Positions 46,131-54,082 of a stretch of 64,000 bases of DNA are shown here, piece by piece. This stretch comes from Streptomyces sp. F63 (GTDB taxonomy: Bacteria > Actinomycetota > Actinomycetes > Streptomycetales > Streptomycetaceae), in contig NZ_JAGPXX010000004.1 of the NCBI RefSeq assembly GCF_018070345.1, forward strand, positions 266,103 to 330,102. Reading direction: 5' to 3'. How positions within the stretch are numbered: the stretch's first letter is position 1; each line of letters starts with the position of its first letter. Position numbers and translations under genes: made by a program. The notes beneath the pieces were generated by a model. That model ran no database searches, was not told the origin of the DNA, and was given only the letters and a program-made list of their open reading frames with translations.

Positions 46131-46319
46131 ATGCCGGAATATGAATTTCGTGACGTGTATGTGCCGCGCGGGGTCTCCCGCCACGCGGCGACCCGCCTGC
46201 TGACCGACCACGCCGAGTACGGGCACTGGGAACTGGACCGTCTTCTCCTCATGCGCGACGGCAGCCGCAGGGTGCGGCTGCGCCGCCGGATCATCCGACA
46301 GATCCGCGCCACCTGGTAA
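46131..46319 (+). CDS. DUF5703 family small protein
   Basis: This 62-residue protein reads MPEYEFRDVYVPRGVSRHAA and ends in an Arg-rich helix (RVRLRRRIIRQIRATW). It is a compact conserved actinobacterial protein of unknown function. The ATG at 46131 is preferred because the family starts with MPEYE; the ribosome site is weak, and the transcript may be leaderless. It diverges from the acidic protein gene and ends at a bidirectional terminator (46338-46370). Confidence 0.8.
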   Translation: MPEYEFRDVYVPRGVSRHAATRLLTDHAEYGHWELDRLLLMRDGSRRVRLRRRIIRQIRATW

Positions 46320-46337
46320 TCCGGGGTTCACACGTGC

Positions 46338-46370
46338 GGGGAGCGGGCCCCGTTACGGGACCCGCTCCCC
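46338..46370. terminator. Bidirectional terminator
   Basis: The arms 46338-46347 and 46361-46370 (GGGGAGCGGG with CCCGCTCCCC) continue after one mismatch with four more pairs to a 3-nt loop. It lies between the convergent DUF5703 and chpC genes. Confidence 0.85.
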
Positions 46371-46423
46371 GGTTGTGCCGCGCTGGGCGGGCCCGGCCCG
46401 CGAGGGCCGGGCTCCAGGATGCG

Positions 46424-47170
46424 TCAGGCCTTCACTCGCGAGCGCCGGTAGAGCAGCGCGCCGCCGATGAGAAGTCCCGCGCTGAGCGGCAGGGTGACCG
46501 CCAGTGAGTCGCTGCCCGTTTCGGCGAGGGTCTCGACGCCCTCGGGCTGGTCGACCAGGGTGGTCTCCTCACCGGCCGGTGAGTCGCCCTCGCCGTCCGC
46601 GGTCTCCGGACCGCCCGTGCCCGGCTCCTCCTCGCCCGGGTCGCCCGGGTCGCCCGGGTTACCGGGGTCACCGGGGTCACCGGGGTCGCCCGGCTCACCG
46701 GGCTCGTCCGGGTGGTCCGGAGTGCCGGGGCCACCGGGCTGCCCCGGGACTCCCGGGCCCGAGTCGCCGGTGCCGGTGCAGTCGTTGTCCCGGACGGTGT
46801 CACCGACGCCGATGACGCTCACACCGGTGCCGCAGACGTTCACCGGGGCGTTGACCGGGACCTGGACCGAGTTGCCCGAGGCGATGCCCTCGGAGTCACT
46901 GGTGGTCCCCTGGGCCTGCGGGCTGTTGCCCGAGCTGCCGCAGGCGTTGCCCGCGGCGGGGTTCAGCAGGCCGACGACGCTGGCCGTCGTCCCGCAGACG
47001 TTGACGGGCGCGTTGATCGGTGCCTGGACCGAGTTGCCGGAGAGGACCCCCGGCGAGTTCGCGGCGCCTCCCTCGGCGCCGGAGTCAGCGCACGCGTAGC
47101 CGGCGGTGGCGGCGAGTACGCCGCCCGCGGCCGCTGCGGTGATCAGGCTCTTCCTCGCGACATGTCGCAT
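46424..47170 (-). CDS. chpC: Long chaplin with sortase signal (ChpC-like)
   Basis: This 248-residue protein has a signal peptide (residues 1-27, LAATAGYACA). Two chaplin domains follow (about 38-78 and 92-132), each with the NSVQ(A/V)P(I/V)NAPVNVCG motif and a cysteine pair. A collagen-like Gly-Asp-Pro linker comes next (about 160-190). The end is a sortase signal LAETG, hydrophobic helix and RRSRVKA tail. Long chaplins are attached to peptidoglycan by class E sortases and, with short chaplins, coat aerial hyphae and spores with amyloid surfactant. chpH lies just upstream on the same strand, the usual chpC-chpH pairing. The ATG at 47170 starts the signal peptide. Confidence 0.93.
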   Translation of the reverse strand: MRHVARKSLITAAAAGGVLAATAGYACADSGAEGGAANSPGVLSGNSVQAPINAPVNVCGTTASVVGLLNPAAGNACGSSGNSPQAQGTTSDSEGIASGNSVQVPVNAPVNVCGTGVSVIGVGDTVRDNDCTGTGDSGPGVPGQPGGPGTPDHPDEPGEPGDPGDPGDPGNPGDPGDPGEEEPGTGGPETADGEGDSPAGEETTLVDQPEGVETLAETGSDSLAVTLPLSAGLLIGGALLYRRSRVKA

Positions 47171-47308
47171 GGATTCGTTCCTCTGTCTCTGCCATTCGAA
47201 AAGCGCGCGGGCTTGTCTCCCGCCCGCCGGAAACGGACAGCCCCGGAGTGCGTGGCGTGCGCTCCGGGGCTCCCCGGCGATCACACCCTTCCGGGCCGTC
47301 GCTCAGCG

Positions 47309-47539
47309 TCAGGGTGAGCAGGAGTTGCCGAAGACGGGGTTCAGCGCGCCGATCACGGAGACCGTCGTGCCGCACACGTTCACCGGCAGGTTCACCGGAG
47401 CCTGGACCGCGTTGCCGGAAGCGATGCCCGGGGAGTCCGTGGCGGAGCCCATGGCACCGGAGTCGGCGGCAGCCACACCCCCGCCGGCGAGCATGAGTCC
47501 GCCGGCGGCAGCGGCGACAGCCACGACCTTCTTGATCAT
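47309..47539 (-). CDS. chpH: Short chaplin (ChpH-like)
   Basis: This 76-residue protein has a signal peptide ending VAAADS (about 25). One chaplin domain follows (GNAVQAPVNLPVNVCGTTVS, then GALNPVFGNSCSP) with two cysteines that form the conserved disulphide. It is secreted and self-assembles at the air-water interface to allow aerial growth. AGGAGG lies at optimal spacing before the ATG at 47539. The neighbouring long chaplin gene completes the conserved pair. The overall length matches short chaplins. Confidence 0.94.
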   Translation of the reverse strand: MIKKVVAVAAAAGGLMLAGGGVAAADSGAMGSATDSPGIASGNAVQAPVNLPVNVCGTTVSVIGALNPVFGNSCSP

Positions 47540-47688
47540 CTGTTCCTCCTAGTTGGCAGTGCGAACCCGACCTCGGATCGCACTCCCTGTAACGAGGAAG
47601 GAGTAAGGGAGGAACGTGCCGCCGCGGCGCTTCACTCTTTCCGGCGAGACCGGCGCACCGCGTTGATTTTCCGGTGCGGAACGGGAGT

Positions 47689-49035
47689 TCAGCAGCGGTC
47701 GAGGAAGCGGTCGAGCACCCGCACGCCGAAGGTGAGACCGTCCACCGGCACCCGCTCGTCGACGCCGTGGAACATGCCCGCGAAGTCCAGCTCCGGCGGG
47801 AGCTTCAGCGGCGCGAAGCCGAAGCAGCGGATGCCGAGGTCGTCGAACGACTTGGCGTCCGTGCCGCCGGAGAGACAGTACGGCACGGCGTGCGCGATGG
47901 GGTCCTCGGCCTTCAGCGCGTACCGCATGGCGTCGACGAGGGACCCGTCGAAGCCGGTCTCCAGGGCCTTGTCGGTGTGCACGTCCTCGCGCTTCACGCG
48001 CGGGCCGAGGACACGGTCGAGATCGGCGAGGAACTCCTCCTCGTGGCCGGGGAGGAAGCGGCCGTCGACGTGCGCGGTGGCCTGGCCCGGGATCACGTTC
48101 ACCTTGTAGCCGGCGCCGAGCATGGTGGGGGCCGCCGTGTTGCGGAGCGTCGCGCCGATGATCTTGGCGATGCCGCCGAGCTTGGCGAGGGTCTCGTCCA
48201 TGTTCTCGGGGTCGAGCGGGGTGCCCAGCGCATCGGACAGCTCGTCGAGGAAGGACCGCACGGTCTTGGTGACCCGGACCGGGAACTGGTGCCGGCCCAG
48301 CCGGCCGACCGCCTCGCACAGCTCGGTGATGGCGTTGTCCGTGTTGGTCATCGACCCGTGGCCGGCGGTGCCCTCCACGGTGAGGCGCATCCAGTGCATG
48401 CCCTTCTGCGCCGTCTCCACGAGATAGAGGCGGAGATTCTCGTTGACGGTGAACGAGAAGCCGCCGACCTCCCCGATGGCCTCCGTGACGCCCTCGAAGA
48501 GGTCCGGGTGCCGGTCGACGAGATGCCGTGCCCCGTACACGCCGCCGGCCTCCTCGTCGGCGAGGAACGCCAGCACGATGTCGCGCGGGGGCTTTCGTCC
48601 GCTGCGCAGCCGGTCGCGGACGACGGCGAGCGTCATCGCGTCCATGTCCTTCATGTCCACGGCGCCGCGCCCCCAGACGCAGCCGTCGGCGATCTCGCCG
48701 GAGAAGGGGTGGTGCGTCCAGTCCTCCGCGTTGGCCGGCACGACGTCGGTGTGGCCGTGGATGAGCAGCGCGGGCCGGGAGGGGTCCTCGCCCGCGATGC
48801 GCGCCACGGTCGAGGCACGGCCCGGGTGCGATTCGAAGATCCTTGGCTCCAGGCCGACTTCGGCGAGCTTCTCCGCGACGTACTCGGCGGCGGCGCGCTC
48901 GCCGGGGCCGGAGTGGTCCCCGTAGTTGCTGGTGTCGATCCGGATCAGGTCCCGGCAGAGGTCCACGACCTCGTCCTCGCCGGTGGTCCTGCCGGTGCCC
49001 CTGCTGGTGCTCGCGTCGGCATGCGACTCGCTCAC
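47689..49035 (-). CDS. M20/M25/M40 family metallopeptidase
   Basis: This 448-residue di-zinc peptidase has ALLIHGHTDVVPA (first metal His and catalytic Asp, about 86-98) and WGRGAVDMKDMDAMT (bridging Asp). FLADEEAGGVYGARHL carries the general-base Glu, and a C-terminal His lies in FAGMFHGVDERV. The dimerisation domain lies between (about 205-330). It has no signal peptide, so it probably trims peptides or deacylates small substrates inside the cell. The start is a GTG at 49035 (VSESHADAS) with AGGCAGG upstream. It is transcribed toward the chaplins but ends 150 bp from chpH. Confidence 0.93.
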   Translation of the reverse strand: MSESHADASTSRGTGRTTGEDEVVDLCRDLIRIDTSNYGDHSGPGERAAAEYVAEKLAEVGLEPRIFESHPGRASTVARIAGEDPSRPALLIHGHTDVVPANAEDWTHHPFSGEIADGCVWGRGAVDMKDMDAMTLAVVRDRLRSGRKPPRDIVLAFLADEEAGGVYGARHLVDRHPDLFEGVTEAIGEVGGFSFTVNENLRLYLVETAQKGMHWMRLTVEGTAGHGSMTNTDNAITELCEAVGRLGRHQFPVRVTKTVRSFLDELSDALGTPLDPENMDETLAKLGGIAKIIGATLRNTAAPTMLGAGYKVNVIPGQATAHVDGRFLPGHEEEFLADLDRVLGPRVKREDVHTDKALETGFDGSLVDAMRYALKAEDPIAHAVPYCLSGGTDAKSFDDLGIRCFGFAPLKLPPELDFAGMFHGVDERVPVDGLTFGVRVLDRFLDRC

Positions 49036-49277
49036 GCTGCCCTGCCTTTCTGAGTGCGTCCCGGCCGGCCGCGGGGGCGGCCGGCCCCGGGCGGGATTCC
49101 CCACCATCCTCCCGCGCTCCGGCCCGCTCCCCAAGGTCCCCGCCGGAGGGCCGCCGCCTCCCCTTCCCGTCCCTCACGCGGCCGGGACCCCGGCCCCGGC
49201 CGGGTGATCGAACGCCCCCGGATGTTTGCTATGGTTTTCCCGTCGCCACAGGCCACGGCCGCGGCGGCGGACACCTC

Positions 49278-49362
49278 GTCCGGGTGGCGGAATGGCAGAC
49301 GCGCTAGCTTGAGGTGCTAGTGCCCTTTATCGGGCGTGGGGGTTCAAGTCCCCCCTCGGACA
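49278..49362 (+). tRNA. tRNA-Leu (anticodon GAG)
   Basis: This 85-nt cloverleaf has acceptor arms GTCCGGG and CTCGGAC (one G-U), discriminator A and anticodon stem CTAGC/GCTAG around loop TTGAGGT (anticodon GAG). A long variable arm (TGCCC...GGGCG) and T loop GGTTCAAGTCCC follow. The long variable arm confirms a class II leucine tRNA reading CTC/CTT. CCA is not encoded. It marks the change from conserved core to accessory sequence. Confidence 0.96.
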
Positions 49363-49492
49363 CCGAAGTCGGGATTCAGCCCGTGCGGTGGGCGGCGCAG
49401 GCCGCGCACCGCACGGGCTTTCCACTGTCCGGGCACATGGCGCCGTGGCGCAGGGGCCGCCCGCGGGCCGTGCCGGCAGCACGGCTACCGGG

Positions 49493-50455
49493 CTACCGGG
49501 CCGCGGTCTGCCCTCCGGTGGAGGTGGTGGACGCGAACCGGGTGAAGAACTGCCACACCTCTGCCGAGGTCCAGGTCTGCCAGCCGGTCCCGGTGGACCC
49601 GTCCAGCGGAGCCGGGGTGTGGCCTCCGTCGAACGCGGCCCAGACGACCGGGTATCCGTCCCGGCAACCGGAGTAGGCGGTGACGGTGTGCGTCCGGCTG
49701 CCGTTCGGCGGCTCGGGCGGGTTCTGCTGGGCGCAGCCGTTATTCCTGACGAACGTGTCGCGCAGCGACCGGCCCAGGGAGATGGGCAGCACGTTGTCAC
49801 TGCCGCCGTGCAGCCCCATGTAGGCGACGGGCTGCGTGCCGCCGCTGCATCCGCTGAGGTTGGCGCCGGCGTAGACCGCGACCGCGCGGAGGACCGTGGC
49901 CCGGGTGCAGGCGAGCGCGTACGTCATCGCGCCGCCGTAGCTGAAGCCCGTGGAGAACCGCTGTGTCTCGTCGACGCACAGGGCGGACTCCACCTGCCGG
50001 AGGATGTCGTCGAAGAGGGCCACGTCCCGGCCGCCGGAGTTGGCCCAGCCGTTGTCGATGCCCTGGGGCGCGACGAAGATCGTGGGGCTGCCCGCGCTCT
50101 CCGCCAGTCTTCTGAGCCCGTAGTAGGACCAGTTGTAGCCGTCGGCTCCGCCGGAGTCGACGTCGTGGGCGGTGCCGCCCAGCCAGTGGAACCCGAAGAC
50201 CAGCCGGTGGGGGTGGTTGTTGTCGTAGCCGGACGGGATCCTGAGGATGTAGCTGCGGTTCTGCCCGCCGCTGTTGATCGTGTGCGTACCGCTGCCGAGC
50301 GTCGGGGCCTTGCCGCATCCGGCGGTCCCCGCGACGGCACGGGCGCCGGGGGGCGACGCCGCAGCGCCGGGGCCGCTGCTCAGCGCGGTGCCGGCGGGGA
50401 CCATGACGAGAAGTGCCGCGAGTAACGCGGACACGGCGAGGGATGTGCGTCTCAT
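49493..50455 (-). CDS. Secreted CE1-like esterase (PHB depolymerase/feruloyl esterase family)
   Basis: This 320-residue protein has a signal peptide (RRTSLAVSALLAALLVMVPAG) and an alpha/beta-hydrolase of the LpqC/feruloyl-esterase type. Landmarks are YDNNHPHRLVFGFHWLGGTA (oxyanion region), GFSYGGAMTYALAC (nucleophile Ser in GxSxG) and WAAFDGGHTPAP (catalytic His). It probably cleaves ester bonds in plant polysaccharide or polyester. It lacks the substrate-binding domain often fused to relatives. The ATG at 50455 follows AAGGAAGGAG. A sequence shared with the neighbouring alpha-galactosidase promoter (13 bp, opposite orientation) lies far upstream, suggesting a common regulator. Confidence 0.88.
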   Translation of the reverse strand: MRRTSLAVSALLAALLVMVPAGTALSSGPGAAASPPGARAVAGTAGCGKAPTLGSGTHTINSGGQNRSYILRIPSGYDNNHPHRLVFGFHWLGGTAHDVDSGGADGYNWSYYGLRRLAESAGSPTIFVAPQGIDNGWANSGGRDVALFDDILRQVESALCVDETQRFSTGFSYGGAMTYALACTRATVLRAVAVYAGANLSGCSGGTQPVAYMGLHGGSDNVLPISLGRSLRDTFVRNNGCAQQNPPEPPNGSRTHTVTAYSGCRDGYPVVWAAFDGGHTPAPLDGSTGTGWQTWTSAEVWQFFTRFASTTSTGGQTAAR

Positions 50456-50782
50456 GGTTCTCCTTCCTTTCCTTGTGGGCTGTTCCCCAAGGCCGTCTCG
50501 GGGAGTGGACAGCTCGGACCGCGCGACGCGGACCGAGCCGCCGAGTGCCTGGACGGCGTGCGGGGGTGGACGGGCTGCCGCCCGCGGGGCCGGGCCGGCG
50601 CCCGCGTCCGGCCGTGCGGGCCGTGCGGCTCCTCGCCGGGGCTCATCCCGCGTTCACCAGACGTTCCGGTCTTCCGCGCAGTGGCGTGGGGGGAGCCTCA
50701 GCGGTACTCACATGCGGGCGGTGCGGAATGCGGGGGCTGCGATGCCGGCCGCGGGGCGCGCGACCGGCGACGTCGATAAATG

Positions 50783-50795
50783 TTCGATACTTCGA
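50783..50795 (-). promoter_or_regulatory. Operator-like 13-mer shared with the alpha-galactosidase promoter
   Basis: TTCGATACTTCGA occurs here on the plus strand and as its exact reverse complement at 51061-51073. The flanks TGTTCGAT and ACTTCGACC make an imperfect palindrome. It lies 328 bp upstream of the esterase start, far for a simple operator, but may serve either gene. Confidence 0.5.
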
Positions 50796-51003
50796 CCGTT
50801 AATCGACGAGTCGGACGTCATGCATGTTAGGAGACACACGGCGTTCGTCAACACCCCCGCGGAATCAGCGACTTGAGCACCGGCCACCGGGCACCCGCGG
50901 ACCCACGGCCGGGGTGCGCGACCCTCGCGGATCCCACCCTCCGCCGGACGACGCCCCACCAGGCCCGGCACACCGTGAGACCCCTCCCCGCGCACCGGAG
51001 GTA

Positions 51004-51031
51004 TTGACACCCCCCGGCAGCTCCCTACCAT
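51004..51031 (+). promoter_or_regulatory. Probable HrdB-type promoter of the alpha-galactosidase gene
   Basis: A perfect -35 TTGACA (51004-51009) is followed after 16 bp by TACCAT (51026-51031). Transcription would start near 51038, about 97 bp before the GTG. The operator at 51047-51067 lies just downstream, where a repressor would block elongation. Confidence 0.6.
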
Positions 51032-51046
51032 CCATGAATGCACGAC

Positions 51047-51067
51047 ACTTCGAATACTGTTCGAAGT
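51047..51067. promoter_or_regulatory. Inverted-repeat operator upstream of the alpha-galactosidase
   Basis: Perfect 8-bp arms ACTTCGAA and TTCGAAGT are separated by TACTG. The right arm is shared with a second overlapping element, TCGAAGTATCGAA (51061-51073). LacI or ROK-type sugar regulators use sites of this kind; the regulator is not in the window. Confidence 0.6.
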
Positions 51068-51134
51068 ATCGAATATCTGCGTGTTCCCGCACCACCCGTG
51101 CCGCGCCCTGTCCCTCTTGCGAAAGGAACGGACG

Positions 51135-52778
51135 GTGCCCCTACGATCAGGCAGACGACTGCTCGGCCTCTGTGCGGCCGCCGCACTGACGGTCACCGCA
51201 TGGGTCACGGCCCCGGCCCCGGCCGCCCGGGCCGCGCCCGGAAGTCCCGCGGTCACCCCGCCGCTGGGCTGGAACAGCTGGAACAGCTTCGGGTGCGGGA
51301 TCACCGAGGCACAGGTCCGCCAGGCCGCCGACGCGATGGTGTCCTCCGGCATGAGGGACGCCAGCTACCGGTATGTGGTGGTCGACGACTGCTGGTTCGA
51401 CCCGCAGCGCGACGCCGCGGGCCATCTGCGGGCCAACCCGGCCACGTTCCCGAGCGGGATGAAGGCGCTCGGCGACTACATCCACGACAAGGGCCTCAAG
51501 TTCGGCATCTACCAGGCACCGAACGAGAAGACCTGCGCCCAGGGCGTGGGCACCTACCCGGGATCAACGGGCAGCAAGGGACACGAGCGCCAGGACGCCG
51601 CCACGTTCGCCTCATGGGGAGTGGACTACCTCAAGTACGACTGGTGTTCCTCCGGCGGCACCCGGGATGAACAGGTCGCCCGGTTCACGCTCATGCGCGA
51701 CGCCCTGCGCGCGACCGGACGCCCCATCGTCTACAGCATCAACCCCAACAGCTTCCACGCCATCACAGGCGACACGTACAACTGGGGCGAGGTCGCCGAC
51801 CTGTGGCGGACGACCGAGGATCTGCTCGACATCTGGCAGAACGGCAACACCAACAGCTACCCGATGGGCGTCGGCAACGTCCTGGACGTCACCGCGCCCC
51901 TGGCGGCGCAGTCGGGCCCCGGCCACTGGAACGACCCGGACATGCTCGTCGTCGGCCGCCCGGGCCTGTCCCTGACCGAGTCCCGTTCCCACTTCGCCCT
52001 GTGGGCGCTGATGGCCGCCCCGCTCATGTCGGGAAACGACATCCGCACCATGTCCGCGGACGTGAGCGAAATCCTGCGCAACCCCCGCCTGCTGGCGGTG
52101 AACCAGGACCCGCTGGGCGCGGGCGGCCGCAGAGTGCGCGACGACGGCGACACCGAGGTGTTCGCCAAGGCCCTGTCCGACGGATCGGTCGCCGTGGGCC
52201 TGTTCAACCGGGGGAACGGCACCACGACCGTCACCACCACGGCCGCGGAAGCCGGCCTGGCCGGCGGGTCGTTCACCCTCACCGACCTGTGGACCGGCGG
52301 CACGTCGGACACCTCCGGCCGGATCTCGGCGAGCGTTCCCGCGCACGGCGTCGCCGTGTACCGGGTGACCGGCGGCAGTCCGCTCGCCGCCACCACGTCC
52401 CGTCTGCGCGGCGGCGGGTCCGGCCGCTGCCTGGATGTGGACAACGCGTCCACCGCGGCCGGCGCGACGGTGCTGATCTGGGACTGCCACACGGCCGCCA
52501 ACCAGCTCTGGACGACCTGGGCCGGCGGCGAGATCAGGGTCTTCGGCGACACGTGCCTGGACGCCTACGACCAGGGCACCGCAGACGGCACCCGCGTCGT
52601 CACCTGGCCCTGCAACGGGCAGGACAACCAGAAGTGGACCCTCGGCCCCGACGGGTCGATCCGCAATGTCCACGCCGGGCTGTGCCTGGACACCGACGGG
52701 TCCGGCACGGCCAACGGGACCCCACTCGTCCTGTGGACCTGCGACGGCCGCGCCGGCCAGCAATGGACCCGCGTGTGA
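51135..52778 (+). CDS. Secreted alpha-galactosidase (GH27) with ricin-type CBM13
   Basis: This 547-residue protein has a signal peptide (about 1-34). The GH27 barrel starts with TPPLGWNSWNSFGCGITEAQ; YLKYDWC holds the nucleophile (Asp169) and WNDPDMLVVG the acid/base (Asp267 or Asp269). A beta-sandwich domain follows, then a ricin-B/CBM13 module (about 415-547, GRCLDVDN and QxW repeats such as NQLWTTW, NQKWTLG and GQQWTRV). It releases terminal alpha-galactose from galactomannan or raffinose-type sugars outside the cell. The GTG at 51135 has AAAGGAACG upstream; the open frame begins 18 codons earlier. The promoter and operator lie just upstream. Confidence 0.93.
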   Translation: MPLRSGRRLLGLCAAAALTVTAWVTAPAPAARAAPGSPAVTPPLGWNSWNSFGCGITEAQVRQAADAMVSSGMRDASYRYVVVDDCWFDPQRDAAGHLRANPATFPSGMKALGDYIHDKGLKFGIYQAPNEKTCAQGVGTYPGSTGSKGHERQDAATFASWGVDYLKYDWCSSGGTRDEQVARFTLMRDALRATGRPIVYSINPNSFHAITGDTYNWGEVADLWRTTEDLLDIWQNGNTNSYPMGVGNVLDVTAPLAAQSGPGHWNDPDMLVVGRPGLSLTESRSHFALWALMAAPLMSGNDIRTMSADVSEILRNPRLLAVNQDPLGAGGRRVRDDGDTEVFAKALSDGSVAVGLFNRGNGTTTVTTTAAEAGLAGGSFTLTDLWTGGTSDTSGRISASVPAHGVAVYRVTGGSPLAATTSRLRGGGSGRCLDVDNASTAAGATVLIWDCHTAANQLWTTWAGGEIRVFGDTCLDAYDQGTADGTRVVTWPCNGQDNQKWTLGPDGSIRNVHAGLCLDTDGSGTANGTPLVLWTCDGRAGQQWTRV

Positions 52779-52799
52779 GCATCCGGCCGGTTGAGCTGT

Positions 52800-53023
52800 A
52801 CCGGGATGTGCGGAGTCCCCGGACCGTCCCGAGTTGGGTCGTCGAACGCTCACACGCCCGGGTCGTGCACGCCCGCAGACACGCGCGCGACTGCGAACGG
52901 CTCATCCAGCACTCGGAATCGCTCATCACTTGGGCCGCAATCACCCTGATGACCAGGCGCATCACCCGCCGGAACTCCCGCAGGAGCGGACAGCCGGCCT
53001 CCCGCGAGGCCCACCGCGACTGA
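52800..53023 (+). pseudogene. C-terminal remnant of an IS5-type transposase
   Basis: The reading frame gives PSWVVERSHARVVHARRHAR, then CERLIQHSESLITWAAITLM, then TRRITR. This matches the C-terminal catalytic helix region of IS5-family transposases (WVVER, the RDYER-like block with the last acidic residue, and the LMxRR ending). Everything N-terminal is missing, and the frame runs directly out of the alpha-galactosidase 3' end. It is therefore a decayed fragment left by an insertion and deletion. It carries no known start. A short inverted repeat (53031-53052) follows at once and could be an old element end or a terminator. Confidence 0.65.
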
Positions 53024-53030
53024 TCCGATC

Positions 53031-53052
53031 GGCACTGACCGCCGTCAGTGCC
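53031..53052. terminator. Short hairpin after the transposase remnant
   Basis: Perfect 9-bp arms GGCACTGAC (53031-53039) and GTCAGTGCC (53044-53052) enclose a CGCC loop. It may end alpha-galactosidase transcription or be a relic of an insertion-sequence end. The 197 bp that follow hold no recognisable gene. Confidence 0.5.
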
Positions 53053-53249
53053 ACCAAGAGGTCACCGGGACCCGGAAGCCCGCCCAGTTCTCGCACCACC
53101 ACGACGACTTCATCAGCGCAACCGGCAACATCGAGACCGGTGTCCTGTTGCCCAGAAATCCCAGGTCGCGCCGCCGGACGGCATAGCCGGAGTCGTCCTG
53201 CGTTCACCAGGCCGGCACGCTCCGCTCGACGGGTCTGTAGTGTGCGGCA

Positions 53250-53813
53250 ATGACAGGAAGCGAGCGGCTCGCGGAGCAGTTGGACTGGTACTGGCGCAAG
53301 AACCTGCGGCCACGGCTGGACGGTCTCACCGACGAGGAGTACTTCTGGGAGCCGGTGCGCGGCTGCTGGAGTATCCGCCCACGTGGCACGTCGGCCGCAC
53401 CGATGTCGGCAGGTTCGGGGAAGTGGACGATGGACTCCGCGTCCCCTGGCCCGGAGCCGGCGCCGGTGACCACGATCGCCTGGCGGCTGGCGCACATCAT
53501 CGTCTCGTGCCTGGGCTATCGGGTCGGATGGTACTTCGGCGGCCAGGACGTCGACTCCGAGACATTCGCCTACGCGGGGACCGCTGACGAGGCACTGAAA
53601 CAGCTCGATGAGATGTATGGGAGATGGAACGCGGGGGTCCGCGAGCTCTCGGACGCCGACCTGGACGATCCGCCCACGGTGGGTCCCGAGCGGTTTCCCA
53701 TGGAGAACAGGGTTCTGCACGTCAACAGGGAGCTGATCCATCACGGCGCCGAGATTTCTCTGCTGCGCGACCTCTACCGCTGGCAGGACGGAGCCGTACC
53801 GCGCCGCATATGA
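53250..53813 (+). CDS. DinB-family protein
   Basis: This 187-residue four-helix bundle starts SERLAEQLDWYWRKNLRPRL. The block TTIAWRLAHIIVSCLGYRVG and the C-terminal LHVNRELIHHGAEISLLRDL contain the histidines expected for the DinB/maleylpyruvate-isomerase-like metal site (WRLAH and NRELIHHGAE). Members act in thiol-dependent (often mycothiol) chemistry or stress responses, but the substrate is unknown. The ATG at 53250 has no strong ribosome site. The gene lies in a disturbed region between a transposase fragment and mcrC. Confidence 0.8.
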   Translation: MTGSERLAEQLDWYWRKNLRPRLDGLTDEEYFWEPVRGCWSIRPRGTSAAPMSAGSGKWTMDSASPGPEPAPVTTIAWRLAHIIVSCLGYRVGWYFGGQDVDSETFAYAGTADEALKQLDEMYGRWNAGVRELSDADLDDPPTVGPERFPMENRVLHVNRELIHHGAEISLLRDLYRWQDGAVPRRI

Positions 53814-54082
53814 GCCGGGTGCGGCGCCAAGCAGCAGTCGACCAGCCGCCCCCGCCACCCCCAACACCGCCGTTCGAATTCTGAGCTGGGCAAACCCCCA
53901 GCCGGCCATGTCATGCCCAGCTCAGAACAAACACCCGGCTTCTCCTCGGCCACGTCCAGGGAGAGGTTGAAGCACGCGCAGACGCCGATCCCGTGCGGGG
54001 CGAGCCCTTTGGCGAGCAGCGCCCGGACCCGGTTCCTTCCTCTCCGCGGGGACCGGCGGGGTTCCGCCAAGGGCCGCGGCGG

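Larger units (their letters stand above)
50456..51134. other. 679-bp divergent regulatory region between esterase and alpha-galactosidase
   Basis: No gene is convincing. The esterase side (50456-50760) is G/C-rich with no clear signal. An AT-rich block at 50771-50830 contains the 13-bp operator copy. The alpha-galactosidase side holds a promoter at 51004-51031 and operator at 51047-51073, each listed separately. Confidence 0.55.

Noticed and set aside
49339..49362. tRNA-Leu 3' end as an attachment site of an integrated element
   Set aside because: I found no second copy of the tRNA 3' end in the right part of the window, and no integrase gene.
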